Assembly (NCBI GenBank): GCA_937893015.1
Contig: CALBJX010000028.1
Location: forward strand, 1-16,817
Source: an uncultured Verrucomicrobiales bacterium
GTDB taxonomy: Bacteria; Verrucomicrobiota; Verrucomicrobiia; Verrucomicrobiales; Akkermansiaceae
DNA: 16,817 bases
Direction: 5' to 3'
Shown: one piece after another, positions 14,001 to 16,817 of the stretch
How the letters are laid out: each line of letters starts with the position of its first letter
Numbering within the stretch: position 1 is the first letter of the stretch
The notes under the pieces: model-generated
What the model saw: the letters and a program-made list of their open reading frames with translations, nothing else
Database searches by the model: none
Told to the model about the DNA's origin: nothing
Translations under genes and position numbers: made by a program

Positions 14001-15365
14001 TTAGAATTCACAGTTGCGCGGGGTGCGCGGGTAGGGCAGCACGTCGCGGATGTTCTGCACGCCTGTCACGAACATGATGAGGCGTTCAAACCCGAGCCCG
14101 AAGCCCGCGTGCGGCACGGTGCCGTAGCGGCGCAGGTCGTTGTACCAGTAGTAATTGTCGGTCGCCATGCCGAGGCGTTCGATATTGCCTTCCAGCACGT
14201 CGAGGCGCTCCTCTCGCTGGCTGCCGCCGATGATTTCACCGATGCCGGGCACCAGCACGTCCATGGCGGTCACGGTCTTGCCGTCCTCGTTGAGGCGCAT
14301 GTAGAAAGGCTTAATCTCTTTGGGGTAATTGTAGACAATCACCGGGCCTTTGAAATGCTTTTCGGTGAGGAAGCGTTCGTGCTCGCTCTGCATGTCCATG
14401 CCCCAGTAGGGCGGGTAATCGAACTTTTGGCCGCTCTTCTGCATAATCTCGATGGCCTCGGTGTAGCTGCAACGCACGAAGGGCGTGTCCGCCACGGCCT
14501 GCAGACGCTCGCGCAGGCCTTTGTCCACAAACTTGCAGAAGAAGTCGAGGTCGCCGGAGGTGTCATCCAGCATGGTCTGCACGAGGTGGCGGATGAAGGC
14601 TTCGGCGGTTTCCATGTCGCCCTCGAGGTCGCAGAAGGCCATCTCGGGCTCAATCATCCAGAACTCCGCGGCGTGGCGGCTGGTGTTGCTGTTTTCCGCG
14701 CGGAAGGTGGGGCCGAAGGTGTAGATGTTGCCGAGCGCACAGGCGAAGGTTTCACCCTCCAGCTGGCCGGAGACAGTGAGGTTGGCGGGTTTGCCGAAAA
14801 AGTCCTTGTCGTAGCTCTTGTTGTCGCCCATGGGGTCCAGCGTGGTGACGTGGAACATCTCGCCCGCGCCCTCGCAGTCTGAGGCGGTGATGATGGGCGT
14901 GTGCACCCACACGAAATCGCGGTCGAGGAAGAAGCGGTGCACCGCCGCCGCCATGCGGGAGCGCGTGCGGAAGATGGCGCCGTACAGGTTGGTGCGGGGG
15001 CGCAGGTGCGCGATGGAGCGCAGGAACTCGGGGGAGTGCCCCTTCTTCTGCAGGGGGTAGGTCTCGGGCGCGATGCCGAGCAGCGTGAGCTTCGCAGCCT
15101 GAATCTCCCACTTCTGCTTGCCGGGGCTTTCGACCAGGCGGCCCTCCACCTGCACGGAGGCACCCGTGCTCATGCGCGCGATGTCCTCGTAGCCGGGGAT
15201 GCCCGCATCGGCAATCACCTGCACGGAGGCGAGGCAGGAGCCGTCATTGATTTCAAGGAAGGAAAAGGCTTTCGAGTCACGGCGCGTGCGCACCCACCCC
15301 GCCACGATGATGCTCTCCGCAGGGACCTCGCTGGCCAACACATGTTTCACCAAAGTTCTCTTCAT
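14001..15365 (-). CDS. asnS: Asparaginyl-tRNA synthetase
   Basis: A class II aminoacyl-tRNA synthetase charging tRNA-Asn; cytosolic. The product is 454 residues, typical for the family. The N-terminal OB-fold anticodon-binding domain (VAGWVRTRRDSKAFSFLEIND, 21-41) precedes the catalytic core. Motif 2 is FRAENSNTSRHAAEFWMIEPE (221-241) and motif 3 is GFGLGFERL (421-429). YWYNDLRRYGTVPHAGFG and the hybrid asparagine-type residues distinguish it from AspRS. The ATG at 15365 is chosen because an in-frame ATG at 15407 lies upstream of the predicted transcription start and adds a tail absent from the family. Confidence 0.96.
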   Translation of the reverse strand: MKRTLVKHVLASEVPAESIIVAGWVRTRRDSKAFSFLEINDGSCLASVQVIADAGIPGYEDIARMSTGASVQVEGRLVESPGKQKWEIQAAKLTLLGIAPETYPLQKKGHSPEFLRSIAHLRPRTNLYGAIFRTRSRMAAAVHRFFLDRDFVWVHTPIITASDCEGAGEMFHVTTLDPMGDNKSYDKDFFGKPANLTVSGQLEGETFACALGNIYTFGPTFRAENSNTSRHAAEFWMIEPEMAFCDLEGDMETAEAFIRHLVQTMLDDTSGDLDFFCKFVDKGLRERLQAVADTPFVRCSYTEAIEIMQKSGQKFDYPPYWGMDMQSEHERFLTEKHFKGPVIVYNYPKEIKPFYMRLNEDGKTVTAMDVLVPGIGEIIGGSQREERLDVLEGNIERLGMATDNYYWYNDLRRYGTVPHAGFGLGFERLIMFVTGVQNIRDVLPYPRTPRNCEF

Positions 15366-15378
15366 AACGTCTACACGC

Positions 15379-15407
15379 AGTGTAGCACCCGAACAGCCCG
15401 ATAGCAA
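15379..15407 (-). promoter_or_regulatory. Promoter of asnS-lpxK with an overlapping palindrome
   Basis: On the minus strand TTGCTA (15402-15407) and TACACT (15379-15384) are 17 bases apart. Transcription should start near 15372, leaving a leader of about seven bases. The -10 box lies in the palindrome CTACAC-GCA-GTGTAG (15371-15385), which could be an operator. Confidence 0.6.
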
Positions 15408-15433
15408 GGAATTTCGGGATGCTCATTTTGCGC

Positions 15434-15462
15434 TTTCCATGCGCGCGGGTGCGTGCTACAAT
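15434..15462 (+). promoter_or_regulatory. Promoter of gpmI, predicted leaderless
   Basis: TTTCCA (15434-15439; four of six to TTGACA), 17 bases, then TACAAT (15457-15462; five of six to TATAAT). Six bases separate the -10 box from the ATG at 15469, so the A of the ATG is the expected +1. Confidence 0.55.
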
Positions 15463-15468
15463 ACGCGC

Positions 15469-16817
15469 ATGTCCAAGAAACCCGTTGTTCTGATTATTCG
15501 TGACGGTTGGGGCCGCAACCCGCAGGGCCCCGAGGCCGCTAAGCAGACCGGTGATGCCACCGTGCTTGCCGACACCCCTTTCACTGATAAGCTCCTCGCC
15601 ACCTGCCCGCACACCATGCTGGGTGCCTCCGGTCAGGATGTCGGTCTGCCCGACGGCCAGATGGGCAACTCTGAGGTGGGCCACCTGAACCTCGGCGCGG
15701 GCCGCGTCGTGTTCCAGGACCTCTGCCGCATCACCAACGCCATTCAGGACGGCTCCCTTGCCACCAACCCCGTCATTACGGAGGCGTTCTCCAAGGCTGC
15801 CGGCACGCGCCTGCACCTCATGGGCCTGATGTCCGACGGCGGTGTGCACTCCCACATCGACCACCTCATCGGCATCGTCAAGATTGCCGCCGCGCAGGGC
15901 GTGAAGGATATCTACATCCACGCCATCATGGACGGCCGCGACACCGACCCCAAGAGCGGCGCGGGCTTCCTGCAGCGCATTCAGGATGAATGTGAGCCCT
16001 ATGGTGCCAAGATTGCCACGGTCGTCGGACGTTTCTACGCCATGGACCGCGACAAGCGTTGGGACCGCGTGCAGATCGGTTGGGATGCCATCGTGCTCGG
16101 CAAGGGCGAGGCCTGCACCTGCACGCCTGCGGAATACGCCAAGCAGAGCTACGCCGCCGACATCACGGATGAGTTCATGAAGCCCGCCGTGTTTGTGGAT
16201 GCCGACACGCAGCGCGTGCGCGACAACGACGTCGTGTATTTCATCAACTTCCGCGCCGACCGCGCCCGTGAGTTCTCCCGCGCACTCATCTACGAAGATT
16301 TTGATGGTTTCGACCGCACGGTGCAGCCCAAGGTGCACTACATCACCATGAGCGAGTACGAGGCCTGCTACCCCACCCCCGTGGTGTTCGAGCAGGAGCA
16401 GCTCAACAACATCCTCGGTCAGGTCATCTCCGAGGCCGGTCTCAAGCAGCTCCGCATCGCCGAGACGGAGAAGTACGCGCATGTCACCTTCTTCTTCAAC
16501 GGCGGCGTGGAGACGCAGTTCGAGGGCGAAGACCGCATCCTCGTTCCCTCCCCCCGCGAGGTGAAGACCTATGACGAGAAGCCCCAGATGAGCGTGGGCG
16601 AGGTGGCCGACAAGTTTGTGGAAGCCATCGACAAGTATGACATCGCCATCATGAACTTCGCCAACCCCGACATGGTGGGCCACACGGGCTATCTGGAAGC
16701 CGGCATCACCGCCTGCGAAGCGGTGGACAAGGCGCTGGAGAAGTGCGTGACGCGCATCCGCGAGCTGGGCGGCTGCTGCCTCATCTGCGCCGACCACGGC
16801 AACTGCGAGAACATGAT
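15469..16817 (+). CDS. gpmI: 2,3-bisphosphoglycerate-independent phosphoglycerate mutase, 3'-truncated by window end
   Basis: Interconverts 3- and 2-phosphoglycerate in glycolysis and gluconeogenesis using two metal ions and a phosphoserine intermediate; cytosolic. 449 codons of an expected 510 or so are present and the frame is still open at the edge. The start MSKKPVVLIIRDGWG carries the metal-binding Asp12. The catalytic serine is Ser68 in LPDGQMGNSEVGHLNLGAGR. HAIMDGRDTDPKS, INFRADRAREF, YAHVTFFFNGG, NFANPDMVGHTG and the final ADHGNCENM are family metal- and substrate-binding blocks. Codons are strongly C-ending, more so than in the neighbours, consistent with high expression. It is transcribed divergently from asnS. 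Confidence 0.97.
   Translation, partial: MSKKPVVLIIRDGWGRNPQGPEAAKQTGDATVLADTPFTDKLLATCPHTMLGASGQDVGLPDGQMGNSEVGHLNLGAGRVVFQDLCRITNAIQDGSLATNPVITEAFSKAAGTRLHLMGLMSDGGVHSHIDHLIGIVKIAAAQGVKDIYIHAIMDGRDTDPKSGAGFLQRIQDECEPYGAKIATVVGRFYAMDRDKRWDRVQIGWDAIVLGKGEACTCTPAEYAKQSYAADITDEFMKPAVFVDADTQRVRDNDVVYFINFRADRAREFSRALIYEDFDGFDRTVQPKVHYITMSEYEACYPTPVVFEQEQLNNILGQVISEAGLKQLRIAETEKYAHVTFFFNGGVETQFEGEDRILVPSPREVKTYDEKPQMSVGEVADKFVEAIDKYDIAIMNFANPDMVGHTGYLEAGITACEAVDKALEKCVTRIRELGGCCLICADHGNCENM

Noticed and set aside
12882..14882. Very long plus-strand frame (666 codons) opposite lpxK and asnS
   Set aside because: It overlaps two conserved genes on the other strand. It is the usual GC-rich antisense artefact with V/H/A/D/G-rich composition.
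15277..16797. Minus-strand frame of 506 codons opposite gpmI
   Set aside because: gpmI on the plus strand has all family motifs; the antisense frame is low-complexity and crosses the divergent promoters.

Overview
The window reads as chromosomal DNA of a GC-rich Gram-negative bacterium, most likely a verrucomicrobial, Akkermansia-like organism. The evidence is a large beta-helix surface protein ending in a PEP-CTERM sorting tail, a lipid A kinase (LpxK), peptidoglycan recycling by Mpl, and starts that mostly lack a clear Shine-Dalgarno sequence. The taxonomy is inferred from gene content and style only.

Layout. Positions 96-3422 (+) encode a secreted, repeat-rich PEP-CTERM protein closed by a terminator. 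Positions 3491-4205 hold no gene. They hold 16 copies of an invariant 15-bp core (GGTAGCATGTCACCC) spaced 45-49 bp apart, joined by related but degenerate GC-rich linkers. Positions 4338-6217 (+) are a two-gene operon with an ATGA overlap: a secreted Sel1-repeat protein and epoxyqueuosine reductase (queG). From 6228 to 15365 all genes are on the minus strand: mpl, rlmN, ftsY, an enlarged nusB, ribH, rnz, lpxK and asnS. At 15366-15468 a compact divergent promoter region serves asnS (-) and gpmI (+); gpmI runs off the right edge.

Functional grouping. On the minus strand, ribH-nusB-ftsY form a tight operon behind a good promoter (flavin synthesis, transcription antitermination, membrane targeting). 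asnS-lpxK form a second operon, with rnz about 200 bp downstream. rlmN and mpl appear to be separate single-gene units. These are housekeeping genes for translation, RNA processing, cell envelope and glycolysis. The accessory content lies in the surface protein and the intergenic DNA.

Most interesting: (1) the 16-copy array, whose cores are identical while the linkers drift, so the core looks selected, for example as a protein-binding site; it is neither CRISPR nor coding; (2) two related intergenic inverted-repeat elements with GTACGAAG-type ends (8821-8966 and 11345-11476); (3) a 400-bp intergenic region (11272-11679) with three successive minus-strand intrinsic terminators and several strong hairpins, a candidate site for small RNAs; (4) promoters whose -10 box lies 5-6 nt before the ATG, predicting leaderless mRNAs for gpmI and the Sel1 gene; (5) a NusB about twice the usual length, with a helical insertion inside the fold.
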